NCBI RefSeq assembly: GCF_000833605.1
Contig: NZ_JXTG01000001.1
Coordinates: 263,312 to 327,311 of the forward strand
Direction of reading: 5' to 3'
Source: Anoxybacillus ayderensis
Lineage (GTDB): Bacteria; Bacillota; Bacilli; Bacillales; Anoxybacillaceae
Length of the DNA stretch: 64,000 nucleotides
Each line of letters starts with the position of its first letter. Positions within the stretch are counted from its first letter, which is position 1. Positions 47,175 to 54,778 of this stretch are shown here, piece after piece. A program made the position numbers and the translations under genes. Under the pieces are notes generated by a model. It searched no databases and was not told the origin of the DNA. It saw nothing but the letters and a program-made list of their open reading frames with translations.

Positions 47175-47322
47175 TTGGTTGCGTGCCTGTCACACCCCGA
47201 AGCATGTCGAGATTTGTAGAAGCAGAGAGTGATAGTTTTTCTCTCTGCTTTTCCATTTCCAAAGCAGGAACATCACCGCTTTTGTCGAACATATGCAACA
47301 AAACAGAAAGCGAGGTGCATAT
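47175..47322 (+). repeat. Rpn copy 2 left end and leader
   Basis: The segment starts TTGGTTGCGTGCCTGTCAC, identical to the starts at 51156 and 51572, and lies 148 bp before the start codon. It holds a stem GCAGAGAG/CTCTCTGC and a modified anti-ribosome-site element CACCGCTTTT. A perfect TTTGTCGAA lies at 47281-47289. Confidence 0.7.
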
Positions 47323-48237
47323 ATGGCGGTTGATCATGATCGGTTGTTTAAGGAGCTGATCACGACGTTTTTTGAAGAGTTTCTTCTTCTCTTTTTCCCG
47401 CATGTGCATGAGCATATCGACTTTCAGCACGTGTCGTTTTTATCGGAGGAGCTGTTTACGGATGTGACGGCGGGGGAGAAGTATCGCGTCGATTTGCTGG
47501 TTGAGACGAAGTTGAAAGGAGAGGATAGCCTCATTATCGTCCATATCGAAAATCAAAGCTACGTGCAGCCATCGTTTCCCGAACGAATGTTTATTTACTT
47601 TAGCCGCTTGTTTGAAAAATACCGAAAGCGAATGTTGCCGATTGCGGTATTTAGCTATGATTCTCTTCGACATGAACCTTCATCGTTTACGCTCCAATTT
47701 CCTTTTTTCGATGTGCTTCATTTTCAATTTCTTACTGTTGAGTTACGCAAACAAAACTGGCGTGATTACATTCGCCACGACAACCCAATTGCCGCTGCGT
47801 TGTTAAGCAAAATGGGGTATACTGAAAGTGAACGAATAGAGTTAAAGAAGCAGTTTTTACGAATGATTGTGCGCATGGAATTAGACGAAGCAAAGCAGCG
47901 ATTATTAATCGGCTTTTTTGAAACATATGTGAAGCTGTCGGATGAGGAAGAACAACAATTGCGAAACGAGGTGAATGAAATGGAAACGAAAGAAAAAGAA
48001 CAAGTGCTGGAGTTAATCATTTCGTACGAGAAAAAAGCGTTAGAAAAAGGCTTAAAAGAAGGGGTGGAACGAGGTCGACAGCAAGGGCTACAACAAGGGC
48101 TACAGCAAGGATTACAACAAGGTCTGCAGCAAGAAAAGCGCCAGATCGCGAAAAAGATGTTGGCGAAAGGCTATGATATACAGGCGATCCACGAACTAAC
48201 GGAGTTGCCTGTAGAAGAGATTGAGAAGCTGAAGTGA
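47323..48237 (+). CDS. Rpn-family recombination-promoting nuclease, copy 2
   Basis: This 304-aa Rpn nuclease is nearly identical to copy 1. The catalytic residues D57 (YRVDLLVETK) and E76-x-Q78 (HIENQS) are kept. It differs mainly in the tail, where the GLQQ unit is expanded (GRQQ plus four GLQQ). It lies directly upstream of the Argonaute operon, whose promoter region falls in sequence also found after copy 1. Confidence 0.85.
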   Translation: MAVDHDRLFKELITTFFEEFLLLFFPHVHEHIDFQHVSFLSEELFTDVTAGEKYRVDLLVETKLKGEDSLIIVHIENQSYVQPSFPERMFIYFSRLFEKYRKRMLPIAVFSYDSLRHEPSSFTLQFPFFDVLHFQFLTVELRKQNWRDYIRHDNPIAAALLSKMGYTESERIELKKQFLRMIVRMELDEAKQRLLIGFFETYVKLSDEEEQQLRNEVNEMETKEKEQVLELIISYEKKALEKGLKEGVERGRQQGLQQGLQQGLQQGLQQEKRQIAKKMLAKGYDIQAIHELTELPVEEIEKLK

Positions 48238-48272
48238 TATGGTTCTGTTCCTCTTTATTAAACACTTATATA

Positions 48273-48303
48273 ACAAAGGGAGTCATCCGGCTCCCTTTCG
48301 TTG
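48273..48303 (+). terminator. Intrinsic terminator after Rpn copy 2
   Basis: AAAGGGAG and CTCCCTTT pair around an 8-nt loop, with a short following T-rich stretch. It separates copy 2 from the Argonaute operon. Confidence 0.65.
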
Positions 48304-48380
48304 TGTGTGCCAGTAAGAAGGAAAAATCCCTCCTCACGTAGCAATAAATGTTCAAAATTTACCCATCAGTTTCTACAATA

Positions 48381-48414
48381 TTCGACAGTATTTTCGGTTT
48401 TCTTTCCGTATAAT
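48381..48414 (+). promoter_or_regulatory. Candidate promoter of the Argonaute operon
   Basis: TTCGACA (48381-48387) is followed after 21 bp by TATAAT (48409-48414), 35 bp before the first gene. The spacing is too long for a plain sigma-A promoter but resembles Spo0A-activated promoters, where the 0A box and a displaced -35 are about 21-22 bp from the -10. Confidence 0.45.
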
Positions 48415-48448
48415 GGGAGTGGGATATTTGATTTTAGGGGGGATCAGA

Positions 48449-48964
48449 GTGACGACAATTTGCAAAGCGGATTATTATTATGGTGCACTTCTTTCTGTAT
48501 TAGTGAATGGAGGATTGGCACCAGCATTGTTTGAAAAAGAAAATGAAAGTAGACAAATTTATACGGTTACAACAAATAAAGACAGTTACATCATTTATGC
48601 AAAATATCATACTACCCCATCTGGCTCCGAAGATTTTACATGGTCTTTCACATTTAGTGACAACGAAATACAAGAAATTATAAATGTCCATCAAAATCAT
48701 TCAGATAAAACGCTAATTTTTGCTTTTATTTGTGGTCAGAAGCAAGTAAGTGACAATAACCAAATTATCGCTATTGTTCGCTGGGACGAATTCGTTGCAT
48801 GTGTGGATGTAAATAAACAGCAATCTCGTGGAACACCTCGGTTATCAGTGAAGGTCATAAAAGGCTCTCCACGTTTTCGTATTTACGGAAGCAAGCGTGC
48901 TGATCTACTTGATGGTAAAGACAATACGATTAGAATTGAACGAAACCGATTAAGAGAGTTATAA
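48449..48964 (+). CDS. Unrecognised protein in operon with Argonaute
   Basis: This 171-aa protein matches no family that I can name. The start GTG 48449 is chosen because AGGGGGGAT lies just before it; the ATG at 48413 overlaps the promoter. Predicted strands alternate with short helices (YTVTTNKDSYIIYAKYHT, TWSFTFSDNEIQEI, LIFAFICGQK, IIAIVRWDEFVACV) and a basic C-terminal part (SPRFRIYGSKRADLL, RIERNRLREL) could bind nucleic acid. It has no signal peptide. The Argonaute gene starts 64 bp later with no terminator between, so an accessory role in guide loading, target cutting or regulation is possible. Confidence 0.7.
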   Translation: MTTICKADYYYGALLSVLVNGGLAPALFEKENESRQIYTVTTNKDSYIIYAKYHTTPSGSEDFTWSFTFSDNEIQEIINVHQNHSDKTLIFAFICGQKQVSDNNQIIAIVRWDEFVACVDVNKQQSRGTPRLSVKVIKGSPRFRIYGSKRADLLDGKDNTIRIERNRLREL

Positions 48965-49027
48965 GCACAATGATTGTCAACGAATCAATGCACGGATGAC
49001 TATTCATCATAAGGGGTGATTGGTTAG

Positions 49028-51151
49028 ATGAATCAATACTATATAACCGAGTGTATCGCAAACGAAAACGCAAGTAACATTCCACTTCATATTTATACCG
49101 TGTCTTTATTAAACCTGAACCAAAAATACTCGTTTGTCCATCACATTGTTTATGAGTTAAGAAAGAGGAATGCTAATGTGACCATTGCTGCTCACGGCCA
49201 ATATATTGCATCGTTTCAAGAGATCGTTCATTGGGGTGATCATAAATATATTAAACATGAGTACCGAGCAATCGAATGTTCCAATGCCGCAGAAAGAACG
49301 GTATTGGAAAGGTTATTGAAACAAGAGTTAATAGAACGATGCAAAAATGAATATAAAATTTACAAGGATTTGTTTTGTTTGAAAACCGAACAATCGATTG
49401 AAATGAACGAAATTATTGTTCACCCGGCTATTTACTTATCTTTTACAGTTGAAGAGAACGGAAATATATTGATCGGCTTTGAATATCAACATCGTTTTGA
49501 ATATAAAAAAACATTAGAAGACTTACTTCGCGATCGATCTCCACTGATCAAAGAAGGGGTGGAAGTCGTTGATTCGTATAATAAAAAATCGTACTACTAT
49601 ACTTTTGTTGAGGTGGCCCCGTATACTGCTGGAGAAAAGAGCCCATATTTACAACAAAGTGTGATAGATTATTACATAACAAAAAATGAAACATGGAAAT
49701 TAAAAGGTGTTCATAATAAGACACCTATTGTGCATGTTAGATCACAAAACGGTGATATTTTTCCATACTTACCTCATTTATTACGTCTTACTTGTTCGTA
49801 TGAACAATTGATGCCATCAACCGCGCAGCAAGTAAATCGCATCATTAAGTTGCCACCGAATGAGAAAATGCCGAAACTTTATCAAGAGATATTTCGTTTG
49901 TTGCAATATCAGAACATGTTGACTTTCAGAAAAGAAAACGTTCGGGCGGCAAATCTTAATTATGATATTTTTAATCTCTCCCCACCGTTGATGGAATTTG
50001 GTCGAAATTATAAAACAACGAAAGTGTCTGATGGTTTAGGCCAAGCGGGTGTTTATGAGCCGAAGAGTATCACCGTTAGCTATTTTGTTGATCCAGAATT
50101 AAATTACGATCCAAGGAAGAAAGATGAAATATTGGATTTTACAAAGAAATTACAACATCTATCTGAAAAGCTAGGTGTAAAGTTAAATGTCTCGAAAAAA
50201 CCGCGTCAGTTATTTGGGGTATTGCCCGTTGATTTTTTCAAAAGTGAGCGCCTTTCGTTCGAACTAAAGTCGATCGCAGATGCGTTCGATGGGACCGTTA
50301 TTGTCATTGGAACGGAAGAAAATATCGATCGAGCATATATGGCAATTAAACGAGAATTTGGTGCGAAAGCAGATATAATGACACAGTTTGTCATATTTGA
50401 TTCGTCAGTTGTAAAAAATTTGTACTATCAATATAATGTGCTACTAGGAATTTACGCAAAATCGGGAGTTCAGCCGTGGATTTTGTCAGATGAGATGAAT
50501 TCAGATTGCTTTATCGGTTTAGATGTCAGTCATGAACATGGAAAACATGCTTCTGGGATTATTCAAGTGATCGGAAAAGATGGGCGAATGATTAAACAAA
50601 AATCAATCATGACTGCTGAAGCTGGTGAAACGATTGCCAATCGTACAATGGAAGAAATTATAGATGAGAGTATATTTAGCTACGAGAAAATGTATGGAAT
50701 GAAGCCAGCCCATATTACATTTCATCGCGATGGCGTATGTCGAGAAGATTTAGATCATTTAACACGGTATATGCAGTCATTTCAAATCCCATTTGATTTC
50801 ATTGAAATTATTAAAAGACCGCGAAGAAGAATGGCTGTATACACAAACGGACGTTGGTTTACTGTGCAAGGATTATGTTATGCGAAAGAAAGGATGGCTT
50901 ATTTATGTGCAACTGATCCAAGAGAATCTGTAGGAATGGCGCAAGCTGTAAAGATTGTTCAAAAGACGAAATGTTTGTCTATTCGTGATGTCGTTTCAGA
51001 TGCATATAAGCTATCATTTATGCACATCCATTCTATGCTGAAAACACGTTTACCAATCACTGTTCATTATGCTGATTTAAGTTCAACCTTTCATAATCGA
51101 GGGTTGATCCACCCACGTTCAGTCCATGAACAGGCGTTGCCGTTTGTGTGA
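49028..51151 (+). CDS. ago: Long prokaryotic Argonaute (pAgo), catalytically competent
   Basis: This 707-aa protein has the full long-pAgo layout: N domain and linkers (about 1-160), PAZ-like region (about 160-290), MID (about 330-480) and PIWI (about 485-707). The MID-PIWI junction reads NLYYQYNVLLGIYAKSGVQPWIL with the conserved lysine. The RNase H tetrad is D499 (GLDVSHEHG), E534 (AGETIA), D568 (FHRDGV) and D683 (VHYADLS). Spacings of 35, 34 and 115 are almost those of T. thermophilus Ago (34, 34, 114). The C terminus ends ALPFV, the hydrophobic ending that packs into PIWI. pAgos use short guides to cut invading DNA; guide type is not readable here. Confidence 0.93.
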   Translation: MNQYYITECIANENASNIPLHIYTVSLLNLNQKYSFVHHIVYELRKRNANVTIAAHGQYIASFQEIVHWGDHKYIKHEYRAIECSNAAERTVLERLLKQELIERCKNEYKIYKDLFCLKTEQSIEMNEIIVHPAIYLSFTVEENGNILIGFEYQHRFEYKKTLEDLLRDRSPLIKEGVEVVDSYNKKSYYYTFVEVAPYTAGEKSPYLQQSVIDYYITKNETWKLKGVHNKTPIVHVRSQNGDIFPYLPHLLRLTCSYEQLMPSTAQQVNRIIKLPPNEKMPKLYQEIFRLLQYQNMLTFRKENVRAANLNYDIFNLSPPLMEFGRNYKTTKVSDGLGQAGVYEPKSITVSYFVDPELNYDPRKKDEILDFTKKLQHLSEKLGVKLNVSKKPRQLFGVLPVDFFKSERLSFELKSIADAFDGTVIVIGTEENIDRAYMAIKREFGAKADIMTQFVIFDSSVVKNLYYQYNVLLGIYAKSGVQPWILSDEMNSDCFIGLDVSHEHGKHASGIIQVIGKDGRMIKQKSIMTAEAGETIANRTMEEIIDESIFSYEKMYGMKPAHITFHRDGVCREDLDHLTRYMQSFQIPFDFIEIIKRPRRRMAVYTNGRWFTVQGLCYAKERMAYLCATDPRESVGMAQAVKIVQKTKCLSIRDVVSDAYKLSFMHIHSMLKTRLPITVHYADLSSTFHNRGLIHPRSVHEQALPFV

Positions 51152-51155
51152 GGGA

Positions 51156-51303
51156 TTGGTTGCGTGCCTGTCACGCCCCGAAGGTTGTCGAAGATTGACA
51201 GAGACAGAGAGTTGTTGAGTGGCTCTCTGTTTTTCATTCCTAAAGCAGGAATCTCCTCGTTTTTATCGAAAATACACAACAAAACAGAAAGCGAGGTGTA
51301 TAT
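51156..51303 (+). repeat. Rpn copy 3 left end and leader
   Basis: The repeat starts TTGGTTGCGTGCCTGTCAC four bases after the Argonaute stop codon. It contains TTGTCGAA, the stem ACAGAGAG/CTCTCTGT (51204-51230) with T run, which could end the Argonaute transcript, and the CCTCGTTTT/AAAGCGAGG pair. Confidence 0.7.
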
Positions 51304-51573
51304 ATGGCGGTTGATCATAATCGGTTGTTTAAAAAGCTGATTACGACGTTTTTTGAAGAGTTTCTTCTTCTCTTTTTCCCGCATGTGCATGAGCACATCG
51401 ACTTTCAGCACGTGTCGTTTTTGTCGGAGGAGCTGTTTACGGATGTGACGGCGGGGGAGAAGTATCGCGTCGATTTGCTTGTTGAGACGAAGTTGAAAGG
51501 GGAGGATAGCCTCATTATCGTCCATATCGAAAATCAAAGCTACGTGCAGCCATCGTTTCCCGAACGGATGTTT
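51304..51573 (+). pseudogene. Rpn copy 3, N-terminal fragment interrupted by copy 4
   Basis: The first 90 codons match other Rpn copies up to SFPERMF, including D57 and E76/Q78. At 51572 the sequence changes abruptly into the left end of copy 4. The reading frame does not close: it runs through the copy 4 leader in frame into copy 4, giving a possible 433-aa fusion. A K11-type difference (LFKKLITTFF) also marks this copy. Confidence 0.75.
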
Positions 51574-51720
51574 GGTTGCGTGCCTGTCACGCCCCGAAGA
51601 TTGTCGAAGTTTGATAGAGACAGGGAGTCGTTGGATGGCTCTCTGTTTTTTCATTTCCGAAGCAGGAATGTTGTTTTTACTGTCGAAAATACACAACAAA
51701 ACAGAAAGCGAGGTGCATAT
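51572..51720 (+). repeat. Rpn copy 4 left end and leader
   Basis: The sequence TTGGTTGCGTGCCTGTCAC sits inside the coding sequence of copy 3, 149 bp before the copy 4 start. It has the same order of elements; the anti-ribosome-site part has diverged to GTTGTTTTTACTG and would pair poorly. Confidence 0.7.
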
Positions 51721-52605
51721 ATGGCAGTGGATCATGATCGGTTGTTTAAAGAGCTGATCACGACGTTTTTTGAAGAGTTTCTTCTTCTCTTTTTCCCGCA
51801 TGTGCATGAGCACATCGACTTTCAGCACGTGTCGTTTTTGTCGGAGGAATTGTTCACCGATGTGACGGTGGGGGAGAAGTATCGCGTGGATTTGTTGGTT
51901 GAGACGAAGCTGAAAGGGGGGGATAGCCTTATTATCGTCCATATCGAAAATCAAAGCTACGTGCAGCCATCGTTTCCCGAACGAATGTTTATTTACTTTA
52001 TCCGCTTGTTTGAAAAATACCGAAAGCGCATGTTGCCGATTGCGGTATTTAGCCATGATTACCTTCGAAATGAACCTTCATCGTTTACTCTCCAATTTCC
52101 TTTTTTCGATGTACTTCACTTTCGATTTCTTACTGTTGAATTACGCAAACAAAACTGGCGTGATTACATTCGCCACGACAACCCAATTGCCGCTGCGTTG
52201 TTAAGCAAAATGGGGTATACTGAAAGTGAACGGGTAGAACTAAAGAAGCAGTTTTTACGAATGATTGTGCGCATGGAATTAGACGAAGCAAAGCAGCGAT
52301 TATTAATCGGCTTTTTTGAAACATATGTGAAGCTGTCGGATGAGGAAGAACAACAATTGCGAAACGAGGTGAATGAAATGGAAACGAAAGAAAAGGAAAA
52401 AGTGCTGGAATTGTTAATCTCGTATGAACAAAAGGGAATACAAAAAGGAATACAAAAGGGAAAAAAGGAAGGATTGGAAGAAGGATTTAAACAAGGAATG
52501 AAACATCTTGTTCGCAATATGTCGAAAAAAGGAATGACACCAAAAGAAATTGCAACCCTTGTGGATCTTACGGAAGAAGAAGTAAATCATTTGCTTGAAA
52601 GTTGA
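51721..52605 (+). CDS. Rpn-family recombination-promoting nuclease, copy 4 (different tail)
   Basis: This 294-aa Rpn nuclease keeps D57 and E76/Q78 (with a GED to GGD change at residue 67). The first ~235 residues follow the other copies. After LELLISYEQ the tail switches to GIQKGIQKGKKEGLEEGFKQG...VRNMSKKGMTPKEIATLVDLTEEEVNHLL, the tail of another Rpn subfamily, instead of GLQQ-EKRQIAKKMLAKGYD. The join suggests a chimera made by recombination. It may be expressed alone from ATG 51721 or as a fusion with the copy 3 fragment. Confidence 0.8.
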   Translation: MAVDHDRLFKELITTFFEEFLLLFFPHVHEHIDFQHVSFLSEELFTDVTVGEKYRVDLLVETKLKGGDSLIIVHIENQSYVQPSFPERMFIYFIRLFEKYRKRMLPIAVFSHDYLRNEPSSFTLQFPFFDVLHFRFLTVELRKQNWRDYIRHDNPIAAALLSKMGYTESERVELKKQFLRMIVRMELDEAKQRLLIGFFETYVKLSDEEEQQLRNEVNEMETKEKEKVLELLISYEQKGIQKGIQKGKKEGLEEGFKQGMKHLVRNMSKKGMTPKEIATLVDLTEEEVNHLLES

Positions 52606-52637
52606 GAAAAATTTGATGTGGTGCCACACCTCGAAGC

Positions 52638-52871
52638 ATGTGGAAACAACAATTGCGAAACGAGGTGAATGAAATGGAAACGAAAGAAAAGGAGAAAGTG
52701 CTGGAGTTAATCATTTCATATGAGAAAAAAGCGTTAGAAAAAGGCTTAAAAGAAGGTCTGCAGCAAGAAAAACGCCAGATTGCAAAAAAGATGCTAGCAA
52801 AAGGTTACGATGTACAGACAATCCACGAACTGACGGAGTTGTCTTTGGAAGAAATTGAGATGTTGAAATGA
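52638..52871 (+). pseudogene. Rpn C-terminal fragment
   Basis: About 75 codons match the C-terminal part of Rpn copies 1, 2 and 5 from QQLRNEVNEMETKEKE to the end, with one GLQQ unit. It is preceded by TGGTGCCACACCTCGAAGCATGTGG, a degenerate version of the Rpn left end, and lacks the nuclease core. It may be the far part of copy 3 or a deleted separate copy. Confidence 0.75.
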
Positions 52872-52977
52872 TATGGTGCTGTTCCTCTTTCTTATCATGT
52901 GAAGGAATCAGAGTGGTAAAGCTTTGGTTCCTTTCCTTTTCTCGTCTTTTTCTCATTGTCCCAAAACCTCGTGAAAC

Positions 52978-53000
52978 TGTCAAGAAAAGTACTTGACAGC
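52978..53000. repeat. Perfect inverted repeat in a gene-free stretch
   Basis: CTGTCAAG and CTTGACAG flank 7 nt. There is no T run, so a terminator is unlikely; an operator or remnant end is possible. The rest of 52872-53293 shows no gene, only AT-rich DNA and a TATAAT at about 53247 before the next gene. Confidence 0.4.
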
Positions 53001-53293
53001 CCCACAGGATAAGTGAAGATGAAAAGGGAGAAAAGCTAGGAATGAAGTGTTCTAAACTGGTTTTTATTAGTTAATCCACACGCTTGAGAGTGGCATCTTT
53101 CCCTAGTTCTCTCTTCAATATTTTGTTTCGTAATCTTGATTTTTCTTCCTTTTCTCGTTTTTCGATCGTTCCATAGCTTTTCTCTAAAGAATGAATTCTC
53201 GTGAAATACCTTTAAGCAGCTAGGTCGTCCGAGCTTTAAGTGTTATAATATTCTATATTGATTAAAAATTAAGATTTTATAGGAGGGTGGGCG

Positions 53294-53748
53294 ATGGATA
53301 CGTGGGTAAATGAAGGGTTTTTTATTTCTACTAACAAGCAATATTTAGACGTAGATACCATCCATCATTTTTTGAGCCAAGAAGCCTATTGGTCAAAAGG
53401 AACTCCGAAAGAAGTTGTCATAAAATCAATCGAAAACACACCTTTATGTTTTGGGGTGTATAAAGGTGACATAAGTAACAGAGTCGGGGAACAAGTTGGA
53501 TTTGCAAGGGTGATTACGGATTTAGCGACGTATGCTTACCTTTCCGATGTGTTTATTTGCCAAGTTATCGTAAATTAGGCTTATCTAAATGGTTAGTGAG
53601 TATCATTACGAATCATCATGAGCTACAAGGTGTTCGACGGTTCATGTTAGCTACTAAAGATGCACATTCATTATATAGCAAATACGGCTTTGAACCACTT
53701 GATGATCCGAAGCGATTCATGCAAAAAGTTCGGCAATCACCTTATTAA
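53294..53748 (+). pseudogene. GNAT acetyltransferase with frameshift
   Basis: The first frame (53294-53578) gives MDTWVNEGFFISTNKQYLDVDTIHHFL...VGFARVITDLATYAYLSDVFI and then runs out of homology. The second frame continues with PSYRKLGLSKWLVSIITNHHEL...LYSKYGFEPL to 53748. Together they form one complete ~150-aa GNAT protein, where YLSDVFI-LPSYRKLGLSKWL is the usual acetyl-CoA motif. The break is at ATTTGCCA near 53552-53557, where one missing T would restore the frame. It is either a real mutation or a sequencing error. GGAGGGTG precedes the start. Confidence 0.8.
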
Positions 53749-54031
53749 CTTTTTCGTAATACCTGTCAAGCCCTGAGTTAAGCATATGGAATCGATTCTC
53801 GTTCTCCTTCAAGATGGGCTCATTCCCGAAGATGTTAGAGATGAGATGATTCATGAATTAATGACACAATATGTTGAAGGAGCATTGGAATCAAGCATAG
53901 TTTCTAAGGTCATTGGTAACGTACTTCAGAAAGGCTACAGCAAGATTAGCTTTCGATTAGAACAATTCGTTTTAAAACAAAGCACGCAACGAAACAAATT
54001 TCAAAAGCACTTCGTTTTATCGGAGGAAAAA

Positions 54032-54778
54032 ATGTTGAGCTATGAGCTGATACCGCTTAGTGAGAATGCGTTAGTAATCAAATTTGGCGAACAAATTACT
54101 CCCGACATTCATCAACGAGTTCACCAAGTTTCTACCTATTTTACAGATCATCATATAGAAGGAATTATTGAAGTTGTTCCTGCCTATACAACTGTTACCG
54201 TCTATTATGATCCGATCCAGTTTGTAAAGAATATAAACCGAAAATCGCATATCGAGGTTCTTCCTTTTGAAAGAGTTTGTACCGTATTAAAAAATGTTCT
54301 TTCGTCACTACAATCCACCCATATTCCTCAAGGAAATGAAGTCGTAATTCCTGTTTGTTATGGAGGAGAGTTTGGACCGGATTTAGAAGAAGTAGCTAGA
54401 AGAAATCAATTAACACCTGAAGAAGTAGTGAATATTCATACGAACGGTCATTACGTTGTGCATATGATTGGATTTGCGCCTGGATTTGCTTATTTAGGCG
54501 GTATGTCAGAAAGGATTGCTACGCCGCGAAAACACTCGCCACGTTTGCGTATTCCAGCAGGTTCTGTGGGCATCGCCGGTATGCAAACAGGAATATATCC
54601 GATTGAAAGCCCAGGGGGGTGGCAACTCATCGGGAGAACACCGATCCAATTATTCCGTCCACAGCATCCTCAACCGAGTTTATTACAAGTTGGGGATCGT
54701 GTTCGCTTTCAACCGATAACGCGGGAAGAATATAAGCAGCTTCAGGAGGAGAACAATGAGTATTCGTGTGATTCGTAG
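54032..54778 (+). CDS. pxpB: 5-oxoprolinase subunit PxpB (KipI family)
   Basis: PxpB with PxpA and PxpC hydrolyses 5-oxoproline to glutamate with ATP. The 248-aa protein begins LSYELIPLSENALVIKFG and contains the family motifs IPVCYGGEFGPDLEEVA, GFAPGFAYLGGMSERIATPRK and SVGIAGMQTGIYPIESPGGWQLIGRTP. ATG 54032 lies directly after CGGAGGAAAA and gives the normal length. The frame is open for 82 more codons upstream to 53786; that part does not resemble KipI. It overlaps pxpC by 23 bp. Confidence 0.92.
   Translation: MLSYELIPLSENALVIKFGEQITPDIHQRVHQVSTYFTDHHIEGIIEVVPAYTTVTVYYDPIQFVKNINRKSHIEVLPFERVCTVLKNVLSSLQSTHIPQGNEVVIPVCYGGEFGPDLEEVARRNQLTPEEVVNIHTNGHYVVHMIGFAPGFAYLGGMSERIATPRKHSPRLRIPAGSVGIAGMQTGIYPIESPGGWQLIGRTPIQLFRPQHPQPSLLQVGDRVRFQPITREEYKQLQEENNEYSCDS

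Noticed and set aside
51091-52056. 321-codon open frame on the - strand
   Set aside because: It is antisense to the Rpn copies and the same pseudo-protein recurs opposite every copy (44272, 47068, 57772). It has no ribosome site and reflects the biased codon use of the + strand gene.
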